Shown: positions 6,951-14,177, counted from the first letter of the stretch. The stretch is DNA of 15,844 nucleotides from Clostridia bacterium (GCA_900769475.1 CAAGGQ010000109.1:1-15844), one strand, 5' to 3'. A program made the numbers and translations. Notes: a model not told the origin generated them from the letters alone.

Positions 6951-7183
6951 CACCGAGCCGTGTAATTGGGAAGTTAGAACCCTGTTTATTCAGGGCGGTG
7001 TCCTCGTTGCGGCTTTACTGCTCCCAGCGTCCGTATCCGGCCGAGACAAGTCAATCGATGCTCGAATACGGGAGGTCTGCAAACCACCGTGAAGTCAGAC
7101 TCCTTTGATCTATTGTGGGTCTATATCACCAATTATCACGCACTAAGCAGGATGTGCGCGGGGCAATTCCATTGCCCCCAAAG
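6951..7183 (+). ncRNA. Candidate 6S-like regulatory RNA (rod-shaped fold)
   Basis: This gap of about 250 bp holds no credible gene but folds as a rod. A closing stem pairs CGTGTAATTGG (6959-6969) with CCAATTATCACG (7129-7140), leaving one bulged T. Then comes a large central bubble. Its 5' strand contains CCCTG-TTTATT-CAGGG (6980-6995), or alternatively TAGA/TCTA plus CCC/GGG across the bubble. A long interrupted terminal stem follows: CGGTG/CACCG (6996-7000/7085-7089), TTGC/GCAA, CTCCC/GGGAG, GTAT/ATAC and CGAG/CTCG with a 15-nt loop. Closing stem, bubble and terminal stem at about 180 nt is the architecture of 6S RNA, which mimics open promoter DNA and binds sigma-A RNA polymerase. The strand is uncertain because rods fold on both strands. 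I chose plus because a GC hairpin with trailing Ts lies at 7160-7192. No clear promoter is seen on either strand. Confidence 0.45.
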
Positions 7184-7192
7184 TTCATTTTT
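7160..7192 (+). terminator. Possible terminator hairpin of the 6S-like segment
   Basis: GGGGCAAT (7160-7167), loop TCC and ATTGCCCC (7171-7178) form an eight-bp stem. After CAAAG comes TTCATTTTTA on the plus strand. The T tract is displaced by five bases, so the call is tentative. On the minus strand the hairpin is followed by GC-rich sequence. Confidence 0.4.
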
Positions 7193-7496
7193 ACTGACCG
7201 TCGTAGTCGATCTCCTCGGAAAACATGTCGTCAAACTGGTCGGCAACGTCATCAAACTCGTCGTCATCGTCCACGGTCACCAGGGTGCTGTCGCCGTTTT
7301 CGTCGGTCTCCACCCGCAGGATCACGTACTCGCAGAAGCCGTCCTCGGCCTTTGCATCGTCGGCCGCGTCGGCGGGGATCATGGCATAGTAGGTGTTGTT
7401 CTTGTATTCGGTTACCCCGATCAATTCAAAGGTCAGCTCCTTGCCGTCCTCGTCCTCCAGGGTGAAAAATTCTCTTTCATTGTTCTGTTCTTGCAT
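7191..7496 (-). CDS. DUF1292 family small acidic protein
   Basis: I place the start at ATG 7496-7494, giving 101 residues beginning MQEQNNEREFFTLEDEDGK. An AAAGGAA ribosome site lies nine bases upstream. Longer reading toward 7556 would place the start inside the promoter, whose -10 box is at 7541-7536, so it would not be transcribed. The body (FTLEDEDGKELTFELIGV, NNTYYAMIP, EYVILRVETDENGDSTLVTV) is typical of DUF1292, a short Firmicutes family of unknown function. The C-terminal 25 residues are almost all Asp and Glu (DDDDEFDDVADQFDDMF). The protein is soluble and very acidic. It follows HemW in the same direction but has its own consensus promoter. Confidence 0.88.
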   Translation of the reverse strand: MQEQNNEREFFTLEDEDGKELTFELIGVTEYKNNTYYAMIPADAADDAKAEDGFCEYVILRVETDENGDSTLVTVDDDDEFDDVADQFDDMFSEEIDYDGQ

Positions 7497-7535
7497 ATGT
7501 TTGATTCCTTTTTCTACATAGATTTCTTGTCTTTT

Positions 7536-7564
7536 ATTGTACATGACAAGAGGCATTTTGTCAA
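7536..7564 (-). promoter_or_regulatory. Promoter of the DUF1292 gene
   Basis: On the minus strand TTGACA (7564-7559) and TACAAT (7541-7536) have a 17-bp spacer. The start site near 7530 gives a leader of about 35 nt. The -35 hexamer is a perfect consensus. Confidence 0.85.
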
Positions 7565-7591
7565 GAGCTTTTTGCTTTTTTCAGCAAAAAA

Positions 7592-8728
7592 TCAAGGGGC
7601 AAAATCCAAAACCTCGGAAAGGATCGCGTTGCTTACTCCAAAGCCCTTGGGGGTAAAGGCTACCTGCTCCCGGGACCCGAGAACAAAGCCACCCGCCGCG
7701 TAGCGGGAAAAGGGCAACGCTACCTCCTCCACGAAGGAGCCTCCAAAGCGGGCCTCGTACTCGGCGGCCGTGACCCCTTGGCAAAGACGCATCCGAAGCA
7801 TAATATACTCGGCCTTGCGCTGGCGCAGGGTGGGGGTTTCCCGCTCCTCAACGATCTCTTCCCCCACAATATATGCGGCCAGATTCCGAGAGTTGCCAAA
7901 TCGCTGCCCTTGAAAATCCGAATGTGCCGCCGGGCCAAAGCCCAGATAGGGATCACAGTTCCAGTATTTGAGGTTGTGGCGGGATTCATACCCCGGTTTT
8001 GCAAAATTGCTGATCTCGTATTGGGTAAAGCCGCTGGAACGAAGATAAAAGATGCCGTCGGTGTACATTCGATCCACCGCATCCTCCTCGGGAAGGTTCA
8101 AGCCCTCCCGCTTGCGGTAGAAGGGGGTTCCCTCCTCCACGATCAGGCTATACGCCGAAAGATGCTGTGGGGAAAGCTCCACCACCTGCTCCAGGGTAGC
8201 AAGATAGCTCTCGGGGGTCTGCAGCGGGATGCCGAACATCACGTCCATGCTCAGGTTGGAAAACCCTGCCGCCCGGGCCTGTTCTACGGTTTGACAGGCA
8301 TCGGCAAAGGTATGGATGCGCCCCAGGGCACGAAGCTCCTCGGCATGGGCGCTCTGCACCCCAAGGCTCAAGCGGTTAAAGCCAGCGCCCCTCATTCTGC
8401 GGAAAAGATCCACCGAGGTTCCGCCGGGATTGCACTCCGCGGTGATCTCGGCGTCGGGCGACAGACGGTAGCACGAGGCCACCGTTTCCATCAGGCTCTC
8501 CAGCCCCTCGATGGGAAGCACGGTGGGGGTTCCGCCGCCAAAGTAGACGGTGTCCACCAAATAGTCCCCGCAGGCCTCGCTCCTCTGCTCCAGATCCCGC
8601 CGAAGGGCGTTCAGGTAGTCCCGAACGATCTGGGGCTTGGGACGGGGAATGGAGCAAAAATCACAGTACAGACACTTGCTTTTGCAAAAAGGGATATGCA
8701 AATAGAGTCCCAGCCGTTGCATGTGCAT
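7592..8728 (-). CDS. hemW: HemW-like radical SAM heme chaperone
   Basis: The 378-residue protein opens with LGLYLHIPFCKSKCLYCDF. The radical-SAM cysteines are C15, C19 and C22, plus the extra CxF motif typical of the HemN/HemW group. TVYFGGGTPTVLP (SAM contact), AECNPGG, LSLGVQS, DVMFGIPLQT, LSAYSLIVEEGTPFY, YEISNFAKPGYESRHNLKYW and GFGPAAHS follow in the family order. The C-terminal HemN domain ends the protein. The length and the absence of the HemN-specific N-terminal extension favour HemW, a heme chaperone, over the coproporphyrinogen dehydrogenase HemN. Two close ATGs follow AAGGAGG; I use the outer one. It starts 34 bp after the YhaN-like gene and is probably cotranscribed with it. Confidence 0.92.
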   Translation of the reverse strand: MHMQRLGLYLHIPFCKSKCLYCDFCSIPRPKPQIVRDYLNALRRDLEQRSEACGDYLVDTVYFGGGTPTVLPIEGLESLMETVASCYRLSPDAEITAECNPGGTSVDLFRRMRGAGFNRLSLGVQSAHAEELRALGRIHTFADACQTVEQARAAGFSNLSMDVMFGIPLQTPESYLATLEQVVELSPQHLSAYSLIVEEGTPFYRKREGLNLPEEDAVDRMYTDGIFYLRSSGFTQYEISNFAKPGYESRHNLKYWNCDPYLGFGPAAHSDFQGQRFGNSRNLAAYIVGEEIVEERETPTLRQRKAEYIMLRMRLCQGVTAAEYEARFGGSFVEEVALPFSRYAAGGFVLGSREQVAFTPKGFGVSNAILSEVLDFAP

Positions 8729-8762
8729 TCATTCCTCCTTCCCCATCGATCTTGTCCGCGCC

Positions 8763-11366
8763 TTACGCGCGTTCCTTTTGGCAGACCATATAGATGATCT
8801 GATATTTTTCCTTCAAGCGCTCCAGCATCCTCCGTGCCGCCTCCAGACGGGCATCGTCCAGATTGACGAAGGGATCGTCCAAAAGCAGGAAGGGAGCCTC
8901 GCCCTCGGCGTACATGGCGTCGGTGAGGGCCAAGCGGACGCAGAATTGCACCGCATCTCGCCAGCCCCGGCTGAAGCTTTCCATGGTGCGGGTCTGCCCG
9001 CCCCCCTGCAAACGCACTTCAAAGGTATCGTCCAGCATGGAGTCGGGGGCCGCTTCGCCAACCAGCATTTCCAAGTAGGCGTCAAAGCTTGCCTGCATGT
9101 CCCCCAAATATCGGGTGGAGAGCGCCAACTTGGATTCCTCCAGAAGCACCAGAGTCTTGCTGATGGTAGCGTAGTTGGCCTTGGCCACCGCAATCTGCTC
9201 CTTCTTTTGCTCCAGCTCGGCGCGCAGATCGGGAATCCGATCGGTATCGGCGGCCAGGCGATCCAGATTGGCCTTGACCACCGTTTTCTTTCGTTGCAGC
9301 TCGTTCAGCTCCTTTTGTGCCGCGGCCTCCCGCGCCACCAGAGCATCGTAGCCGTCCGGCTCCTCGGGCATCTCCTCCTCCAGGCGCTTTTCGGCAATGA
9401 AGATCTTCAGCTCGTTCTCCTTGCGGGTCATGTCCTTGCACAGGCGGGAATATTCCTCCCGCTTTTCGGTGATCAGCGCCAGGCATTCGGCAGGCTCCAG
9501 GGTGCCCTTGGGGTCGTAGCGACGCAGAAAGGGATGGAGCTGACGCTTGAGATCCTCCAGCACGGCTTCGGCCGCCGCGTGATCGTATTGGCGCTTGCGC
9601 ACCTCGGAATCCAGGCGCACCAGGGTCTCACGATCCCTGCGAAGCAGATCGATCTCGGATCGGTAGTCGGCCTTGACCGGTACCTGGGGGAAGAAGCGGG
9701 AAAGGTAGGTACGGATCGAGCCCACCAGCACGCCGCGGCGGCGCTCCAGGGTCACCAATTCCTCGCCCATGGCGGCGTGCCGACGGGTCTGCTCTCTTTG
9801 TTGCTTGGCCAAAAGGGTCAGCTCGGCCAGCTCGGCAGAGGGATCCTCGCCGGGCATGCCGTACTCCAGGAGCAGAGCCCGCACCGAGCCTCGGGCGCGC
9901 TCCTCCTCGGCCACCCAGGCAGTCAGATTCTCATCCTCCTCCCGCCACGCGGCCTTGCGCAGGCGGTCACCCCGCAGGGACAGAAGCAGCAGGATCACGG
10001 CTACGATAGCAAAGCCACCGCCCAAGAGGGGGAACAGCAACCCAAAGGAGGCTCCCGCGGGAAGCCAATACAGAGCGATGCAGACCACGGCCAGGACGGC
10101 GCAGAGGATGCCGAGCAGACGTCCGGGAAGTCCCTGTCTGGGCGACTCCTTGCGCTTTTCCTCCACGGCCTCTACGGCGCTTCGCAGACGCTCGGCTTGA
10201 TTCAGAGCGTTGGCGGCCGCCTGCAACCGTGCCTCCGAAGGAATCCCCTTGGCAAAGCGGGGATCGTCGGTTTCTTCATTTTTGATTTTTTGGAGCGCCT
10301 CCGTGCGGGCGCCCACCCGCCGAAGCTCCTCGTTCTCCTGCTCCAAGCGCCCCAGATTCTCCTCGGCGGGCACTCCCGCGGGATAGGCACGCTTGAGGCG
10401 GGCAAAGGTTTCGGGCTCGCTCACGCCCTGAGGCATGGCCTCCAGGCGAATCTGGGATTCCTTGATCCGCTCGTGCAGATCCAGGTGATGATCCAGCTCC
10501 TGAGTGGAGGGAGGAAAGCCCTGGAAGAAATCCCGCAGGGCCTTTTTGGCGGCCGACATACGGTTGAGCTCGTTGAGCATGCTGTTTTTGCGCTCTACCA
10601 GGGCTGCGCGCTCCCTGGAGAGGGCGGCCTTTTGCATCTCGGCACGCACCTGCTCCAGGGTGCTTCCCGTTGCTCCAAATTGTACCCGTAGCTGCTCCAG
10701 CTCCTGCTCCTGCACCTCCCGCGCTTCTTCCTTGCGCAGGCAGGCCTCCAGGTCGCGTTGCTTTTCCAAGAGCTCCTGCTCCATTTGGGCAATGGCGCCC
10801 CGATTGCCCGTGGTCACGTAAAATCTCCGACGCTTGTCCAGGTACTCCCGTGCCTCGTCGAAGCTTCCAATGTCGTCCACGTCATCCAACAGATTTCCCA
10901 GCCGCGCCGAGATCTCGGCGTTGCCGCTTTTCAGATCGAACAACCCCTGGGAAAGATAAGTGCTCCGCTCAAAGCCATTGGCGTCCACGCCAAAGAGCTC
11001 ACAGCCCAGGGCCGCCGAGAAAGCATCCGAAGGACGATTGGTGGAAAGATCGTAAAGGGCAAAGGTATCCCCGCTCTCCTTGGCACCGAAGAAGCGTTCG
11101 GCGCGAAAGCTTCCCTTGGCGCAGGAGAAGGAGATGCTTCCCCCGTAGGCGCCTCCCTGCCAGGGAGCATACTTCTTGCGCTCGTTCTCGTCCAGAGAAC
11201 GCTTGGTGGTGGCAGGAAGGCCAAAGAGCATAGCCTTGATAAAGACCGCCAGGGTGCTCTTTCCCCAGCCGTTCTCCCGATACAGCACCTCCATGGAGGG
11301 ATCCAGGGTCAGATCGTACCCGTGGAAGGTGCCAAAGTTTTCAATATGTAAGCTCAGTAATTTCAA
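8763..11366 (-). CDS. YhaN-like membrane-anchored SbcC/SMC-type ATPase
   Basis: The 867-residue protein is built like an SbcC/Rad50 ATPase. The N-terminal half-head has LHIENFGTFHGYDLTL and the P-loop YRENGWGKST (29-38). Long heptad-rich coiled-coil arms run at about 190-410 and 470-780. The C-terminal half-head has signature-like FSRGWRD (about 798-804) and Walker B FLLLDDPF (about 826-833). In the middle, where SbcC has a zinc hook, residues about 416-434 and 441-464 form two hydrophobic helices, so the coil tip is anchored in the membrane. This is the plan of Bacillus YhaN, whose neighbour YhaO is an Mre11-like protein, exactly as here. The first P-loop glycine is Arg, a variant I believe is common in this group. 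Start TTG overlaps the upstream stop as TTGA, with AGGAG nine bases before it. Confidence 0.88.
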   Translation of the reverse strand: MKLLSLHIENFGTFHGYDLTLDPSMEVLYRENGWGKSTLAVFIKAMLFGLPATTKRSLDENERKKYAPWQGGAYGGSISFSCAKGSFRAERFFGAKESGDTFALYDLSTNRPSDAFSAALGCELFGVDANGFERSTYLSQGLFDLKSGNAEISARLGNLLDDVDDIGSFDEAREYLDKRRRFYVTTGNRGAIAQMEQELLEKQRDLEACLRKEEAREVQEQELEQLRVQFGATGSTLEQVRAEMQKAALSRERAALVERKNSMLNELNRMSAAKKALRDFFQGFPPSTQELDHHLDLHERIKESQIRLEAMPQGVSEPETFARLKRAYPAGVPAEENLGRLEQENEELRRVGARTEALQKIKNEETDDPRFAKGIPSEARLQAAANALNQAERLRSAVEAVEEKRKESPRQGLPGRLLGILCAVLAVVCIALYWLPAGASFGLLFPLLGGGFAIVAVILLLLSLRGDRLRKAAWREEDENLTAWVAEEERARGSVRALLLEYGMPGEDPSAELAELTLLAKQQREQTRRHAAMGEELVTLERRRGVLVGSIRTYLSRFFPQVPVKADYRSEIDLLRRDRETLVRLDSEVRKRQYDHAAAEAVLEDLKRQLHPFLRRYDPKGTLEPAECLALITEKREEYSRLCKDMTRKENELKIFIAEKRLEEEMPEEPDGYDALVAREAAAQKELNELQRKKTVVKANLDRLAADTDRIPDLRAELEQKKEQIAVAKANYATISKTLVLLEESKLALSTRYLGDMQASFDAYLEMLVGEAAPDSMLDDTFEVRLQGGGQTRTMESFSRGWRDAVQFCVRLALTDAMYAEGEAPFLLLDDPFVNLDDARLEAARRMLERLKEKYQIIYMVCQKERA

Positions 11367-12430
11367 AATCCGATCTCCTCTCCCGACAGCGCGCGGAACC
11401 CGCAGGTCAGCACGCGCTCCTTTTCGGCCTCGCTCAGGGAGGAGGCCATGACACGGCGCACGAACTCTCCCTTGAGTGAAATGGTGTGGGCGTATTCCTC
11501 CGGACGGATCCGCAGGCGACTCTCGTTATAGATCTTGGCAAAGTAGAAGCGCTCGGAAAGGAGCCCGGTCAGATGGGGCAGATCCACCGCTGTGCTCTCC
11601 CCGCTCTCGCCCTCCAGGACCACCTTGACCAGATCCCCGCCCGGGATCCCCTCGGTGGCCTTATGCACCCGCTCCTCCAGCTCCAGCTGAGAGGTCACTC
11701 CCGTGAGATCGCAGGACACGGTGTGCAACTCCCGCTTGGCAATGGGGACAAAGCGATGGGTGAGCTTGCCTCGGGCATCCACCTCCAGGAGGACGTAGCC
11801 CTTCTTGCCGCACTCGTCAAAGCCGCGCCCCTCGGGACAGCCGGCATAGCAGGCAAGGCAACGGGCATCGATTTGGGCGGTGCGATACTCGTGAAGATGC
11901 CCCAGCGCCATGTAGTCGATGTTCTTATCCTTGTAATTGGCAAAGCGGATCACGTCGGCCGTGTCGGCCCCCCGTCCCGCCCGCTCCTGCCCGTGGAGAA
12001 GCACCAGATTGATGCGGTCGGGCTCCAGGGCCAGGGTGTCGGCGTCGGGAGCCTCGCTTCCCGTAATGGTGACCTCCCCAAAGTGATAGGAGGTCCAGCC
12101 GTTTCCAAAGAGATACAGATTGGCAGGCTTGTCCTCCAGCTGGGCAAAGCGACTGCCGCGATCGTGATTGCCCGAGAGATAGAAAAAGCAAAGGTTGGGA
12201 TGGCTCTCGATGAGATCCAACACGTATTTCTCGGTGCGCGCCGTGCTGTGGGTGCTATCAAAGAGATCCCCCGCGATGAGAATGGCCGAAACCTCGCTCT
12301 CGGCGGCCAGGCGAACCATCCTTGCAAAGGTGGCCAGGATCTCTCCCCGCCGCTCTCTTGCCTTCTCGGGCGAGAGATTGGCTTCCATGGGCGAATCCAG
12401 GTGCAGATCGGCACAGTGAATCAATTTCAT
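11363..12430 (-). CDS. YhaO-like Mre11/SbcD-type metallophosphoesterase (DNA repair nuclease)
   Basis: The 355-residue protein carries every metal-binding motif of the calcineurin-like phosphoesterases, in order. They are CADLHLDSP (Asp8, His10), AGDLFD (54-58), SGNHD (86-90), LLHGQ (His146) and ALGHLHEY (His178, His180). A C-terminal domain of about 120 residues follows and likely contacts the ATPase partner, as in Mre11 and SbcD. The expected activity is Mn-dependent nuclease processing of DNA ends, gated by the partner ATPase. It is the first gene of the minus-strand yhaO-yhaN-hemW operon and has its own promoter. The downstream ATPase start overlaps its stop, so the two are made together. 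ATG at 12430 has AAAGGA nine bases upstream. Confidence 0.92.
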   Translation of the reverse strand: MKLIHCADLHLDSPMEANLSPEKARERRGEILATFARMVRLAAESEVSAILIAGDLFDSTHSTARTEKYVLDLIESHPNLCFFYLSGNHDRGSRFAQLEDKPANLYLFGNGWTSYHFGEVTITGSEAPDADTLALEPDRINLVLLHGQERAGRGADTADVIRFANYKDKNIDYMALGHLHEYRTAQIDARCLACYAGCPEGRGFDECGKKGYVLLEVDARGKLTHRFVPIAKRELHTVSCDLTGVTSQLELEERVHKATEGIPGGDLVKVVLEGESGESTAVDLPHLTGLLSERFYFAKIYNESRLRIRPEEYAHTISLKGEFVRRVMASSLSEAEKERVLTCGFRALSGEEIGF

Positions 12431-12473
12431 AGGCGAAAATCCTTTCTTTCTCGGATTTTGTACTCTTGTGTAC

Positions 12474-12502
12474 AGTATATCATATTTTCAAAAAAAAGAC
12501 AA
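12474..12502 (-). promoter_or_regulatory. Promoter of the yhaO-yhaN-hemW operon
   Basis: On the minus strand TTGTCT (12502-12497) and TATACT (12479-12474) are 17 bp apart. The start site near 12467 leaves a leader of about 37 nt before the phosphoesterase ATG. Confidence 0.75.
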
Positions 12503-12631
12503 GGTCTGCACCGGTAAAATTCCTCTTATTTTTCAGCAAAAACACGCGTGGAAAGCGGCCTCTCCACGGTGCCGCAACTCTATTGTTATTCATATACAAA
12601 ATCCTTTAGAAAAATTTGTAAAGAATGTTCA
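12503..12631. other. Intergenic stretch without a gene
   Basis: This gap separates divergent transcription units. It holds a GC-rich patch with two mutually exclusive short stems, CGTGGA/TCCACG (12547-12552/12563-12568) and GCGGC/GCCGC (12555-12559/12571-12575), without a T tract. An A/T-rich stretch follows and probably acts as an upstream element for the promoter at 12632. Nothing coding is seen. Confidence 0.5.
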
Positions 12632-12660
12632 TTGACAATAAATTGCGATTATGCTATAAT
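12632..12660 (+). promoter_or_regulatory. Perfect consensus sigma-A promoter
   Basis: TTGACA (12632-12637) and TATAAT (12655-12660) are both exact consensus hexamers with a 17-bp spacer, and an A/T-rich stretch lies upstream. The palindrome GTCATATGAC (12669-12678) covers the expected start site and could be an operator. The first ORF downstream is only nine codons long. Confidence 0.85.
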
Positions 12661-12708
12661 AATATCAGGTCATATGACTGCGAGTAAAAATGGAAGGAGG
12701 ATTGTCTT

Positions 12709-12738
12709 ATGAGACGCGAATTCAACGAAGGGTTGTAA
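12709..12738 (+). CDS. Nine-residue ORF with strong ribosome site (possible leader peptide)
   Basis: ATG at 12709 is preceded by GGAAGGAGG with eight-base spacing, and the frame reads MRREFNEGL then TAA. It is about 40 nt downstream of a perfect promoter, and 20 bases beyond its stop lies the -35 box of the next promoter. It has no run of one amino acid as in classic biosynthetic attenuators, and no terminator hairpin is seen after it. It could be a leader peptide, a microprotein, or the remnant of a deleted gene. Only promoter and ribosome-site quality support translation. Confidence 0.4.
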   Translation: MRREFNEGL

Positions 12739-12753
12739 ACCACTCAACAACCG

Positions 12754-12794
12754 GTATATTGACAACCCACAAAAAAAGGAATACAATGGATGCA
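12754..12794 (+). repeat. Promoter cassette, copy A (41 bp)
   Basis: This 41-bp segment, beginning GTATATTGACAA and ending AATGGATGCA, is repeated at 13428-13468 with 36 of 41 bases identical. It covers the -35 box, the whole spacer with its seven-A run, and the -10 box. Spacer identity beyond the hexamers suggests duplication or a shared regulator site. Confidence 0.8.
12759..12787 (+). promoter_or_regulatory. Promoter of the 188-residue membrane protein gene
   Basis: TTGACA (12759-12764) and TACAAT (12782-12787) are separated by 17 bp. The start near 12794 gives a leader of about 27 nt before the ATG at 12821. Confidence 0.85.
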
Positions 12795-12820
12795 AACAAA
12801 AGTAAAGAAAGGATTTTCTT

Positions 12821-13387
12821 ATGGAAACCAAGAAAGACGCGTTTTACAAAGGATTGTTCACCTGCTTGAAATGGCTGGGGCTTTGGCTCCTGGCCCACGT
12901 GATCGGACAGCTCCTGTTTGGCATGATCTTAGGCCCTGCCGCCTCCCAGCGGGAATACTTTGAGCCCGAGACCCTTCACATCACCTATGTTTCCACCTTG
13001 ATCTTTGACGCGGCCTACCTCGTTGTGTTCGTGCTGATCCAAAATCGGATTCTTTCCATGCCGCCCTCGGTACGCAACGAGATCCGCCAAGCGGCAAAGG
13101 AGCCCGGCTTTTCCCCTCTGCGCACCTGGCGGAAGCTCTACCTGCGGGATACGCTGTATGCCGTGATCCTGTTCTCGGTGCTGCAGCTTCCCTTTCTGTT
13201 CTTCTTCTCTAAATTCGGTCTTTCCTTCTCGGAAGCCATCTTTATGGATAAGTTCTACCTCATGGACGCCGGCTTTTACCTGGTTACCCAATCGGCCGTG
13301 CTGGGCTGGCTCCTCAGCTCCTTCTATTTTGCCCTGGTCCTCTTCCTCTTTCACCTGCTCTCGGTTCGTCGCGTTGCCGCCGATTAA
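12821..13387 (+). CDS. Unrecognised four-helix membrane protein
   Basis: The 188-residue protein has four hydrophobic segments, at about 12-38, 53-75, 108-130 and 150-180. Between helices 2 and 3 is a polar, mostly cytoplasmic loop (RNEIRQAAKEPGFSPLRTWRKLYLRD). The N-terminus is charged (METKKDAFYKG) and the C-terminus ends RRVAAD. There is no signal peptide cleavage motif and no catalytic motif, and I recognise no family. AAAGAAAGGA lies seven bases before the ATG. A consensus promoter belongs to this gene alone. The next gene, also a membrane protein, is driven by a near-identical promoter, so both are likely expressed under the same conditions. Aromatic and Leu/Phe-rich helices suggest an integral protein of unknown role. 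Confidence 0.75.
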   Translation: METKKDAFYKGLFTCLKWLGLWLLAHVIGQLLFGMILGPAASQREYFEPETLHITYVSTLIFDAAYLVVFVLIQNRILSMPPSVRNEIRQAAKEPGFSPLRTWRKLYLRDTLYAVILFSVLQLPFLFFFSKFGLSFSEAIFMDKFYLMDAGFYLVTQSAVLGWLLSSFYFALVLFLFHLLSVRRVAAD

Positions 13388-13427
13388 GGGAGGCTTCAAC
13401 CAAAGATTGCGAAACTCTCAACCACAA

Positions 13428-13468
13428 GTATATTGACAAACCGCAAAAAAAGGTATATAATGGGTGCA
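13428..13468 (+). repeat. Promoter cassette, copy B (41 bp)
   Basis: This is the second copy of the cassette at 12754-12794, with 36 of 41 positions identical. Five substitutions are scattered, two of them bringing the -10 box to TATAAT. A looser similarity (AACC.CTCAAC against AAACTCTCAAC) extends about 15 bases upstream of both. Confidence 0.8.
13433..13461 (+). promoter_or_regulatory. Consensus promoter of the 227-residue membrane protein gene
   Basis: TTGACA (13433-13438) and TATAAT (13456-13461) have a 17-bp spacer; both hexamers are perfect. The start site near 13468 excludes the in-frame GTG at 13464 as a start codon. Confidence 0.88.
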
Positions 13469-13493
13469 TATTGAAACAAAGGAGAATTCGTTC

Positions 13494-14177
13494 ATGCAAA
13501 ACGAAAAGAACTACAAGAATTTTGTGAACTACTTTAAAAAATGGGAAGGCGCGGGAACGCTGGGTATGATCTTTATGGCCGTGGGCTTCCTCTTCCTCTG
13601 GGTGGGACGCAGCTATCTGACCTACGTCATCTCCATCGTTTCCATTCCCGTGGGCATTGCCATCTTCCTGTACGGAAGCATTGGCCGCGCCACCGAGGCT
13701 GACATGAAGAACTTGATCGAGCGCAGCGGCGAAAAGCTCCACTTTAAGGAGCTGGAGGAAGATCCTCATCTGCGCAAGCGCACCCCCAAAGAGTTCGAAC
13801 CCCAGCGCTACGGCGGCTTCTCCTTCCACGAGGGCGTGCTCCTGAAGCGCATGAAGAACGGCAGCCCCTGCTCCTCCGAGTATGACACGGTCAAGGTGGT
13901 GGAGCTCAACGACGGTTACTACATCAAGTCCCTGCATTTCTCCTTTGTTAGCGACGAGCAGACGATCACCACCTACGACGTTCCTTTCTCTTCCATTGAG
14001 GCCATCTCCGTGGAGCGTGCACAAAAGACCCTGACCTACAATAAAAAGCAGTTCCTAACCAAATCCTGCTACCTGGTATTCACCTACGATGGTGGAAAGC
14101 GAGTACTGCTCCCCACCAACGACGATATCTATGTGGATGAATTGGCCGATTCCCTGTGCAGAAAGCTGGGAATTTGA
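13494..14177 (+). CDS. Unrecognised membrane protein with cytoplasmic PH-like C-terminal region
   Basis: I start at ATG 13494, with AAAGGAG at 13479-13485, giving 227 residues. An in-frame GTG further upstream falls on the transcription start. Residues about 19-40 and 44-63 are two hydrophobic helices joined by a tight turn. The remaining 160 residues are soluble. They read as alternating short strands (YDTVKVVELNDGYYIKSLHFSFVSD, TTYDVPFSSIEAISVER, KSCYLVFTYDGGKRVLLPT) and end with an amphipathic helix (IYVDELADSLCRKLGI). This strand-rich pattern with a final helix is like bacterial PH or YcxB-type domains, but the resemblance is by eye only. The gene is monocistronic in layout and shares its promoter cassette with the preceding membrane protein gene. 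Function unknown. Confidence 0.78.
   Translation: MQNEKNYKNFVNYFKKWEGAGTLGMIFMAVGFLFLWVGRSYLTYVISIVSIPVGIAIFLYGSIGRATEADMKNLIERSGEKLHFKELEEDPHLRKRTPKEFEPQRYGGFSFHEGVLLKRMKNGSPCSSEYDTVKVVELNDGYYIKSLHFSFVSDEQTITTYDVPFSSIEAISVERAQKTLTYNKKQFLTKSCYLVFTYDGGKRVLLPTNDDIYVDELADSLCRKLGI

Noticed and set aside
7497..7556. Upstream in-frame starts for the DUF1292 gene
   Set aside because: They lie within or before the -10 box at 7536-7541. ATG 7496 has the ribosome site and begins at the conserved domain.
7569..7591. TTTTTGC/GCAAAAA hairpin just after hemW as a terminator
   Set aside because: The stem is short and A/T-rich with no following T run on the minus strand. It overlaps the upstream region of the DUF1292 promoter, so no terminator is claimed.
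8721..10691. A 656-codon open frame on the plus strand opposite the YhaN-like ATPase
   Set aside because: The translation is low-complexity, rich in Gln, His, Gly and Leu, with no domain motifs. The opposite strand encodes a clear ATPase with P-loop and Walker B, so this is a GC-rich shadow frame.
6312..12678. GTCATATG shared near the start sites of tRNA-Glu and the 12632 promoter as a common operator
   Set aside because: Only eight bases match, the surroundings differ and one copy is not a full palindrome, so chance is likely.
13464..13493. Upstream GTG start for the 227-residue membrane protein
   Set aside because: It is three bases after the -10 box, before or at the transcription start, and lacks a ribosome site.
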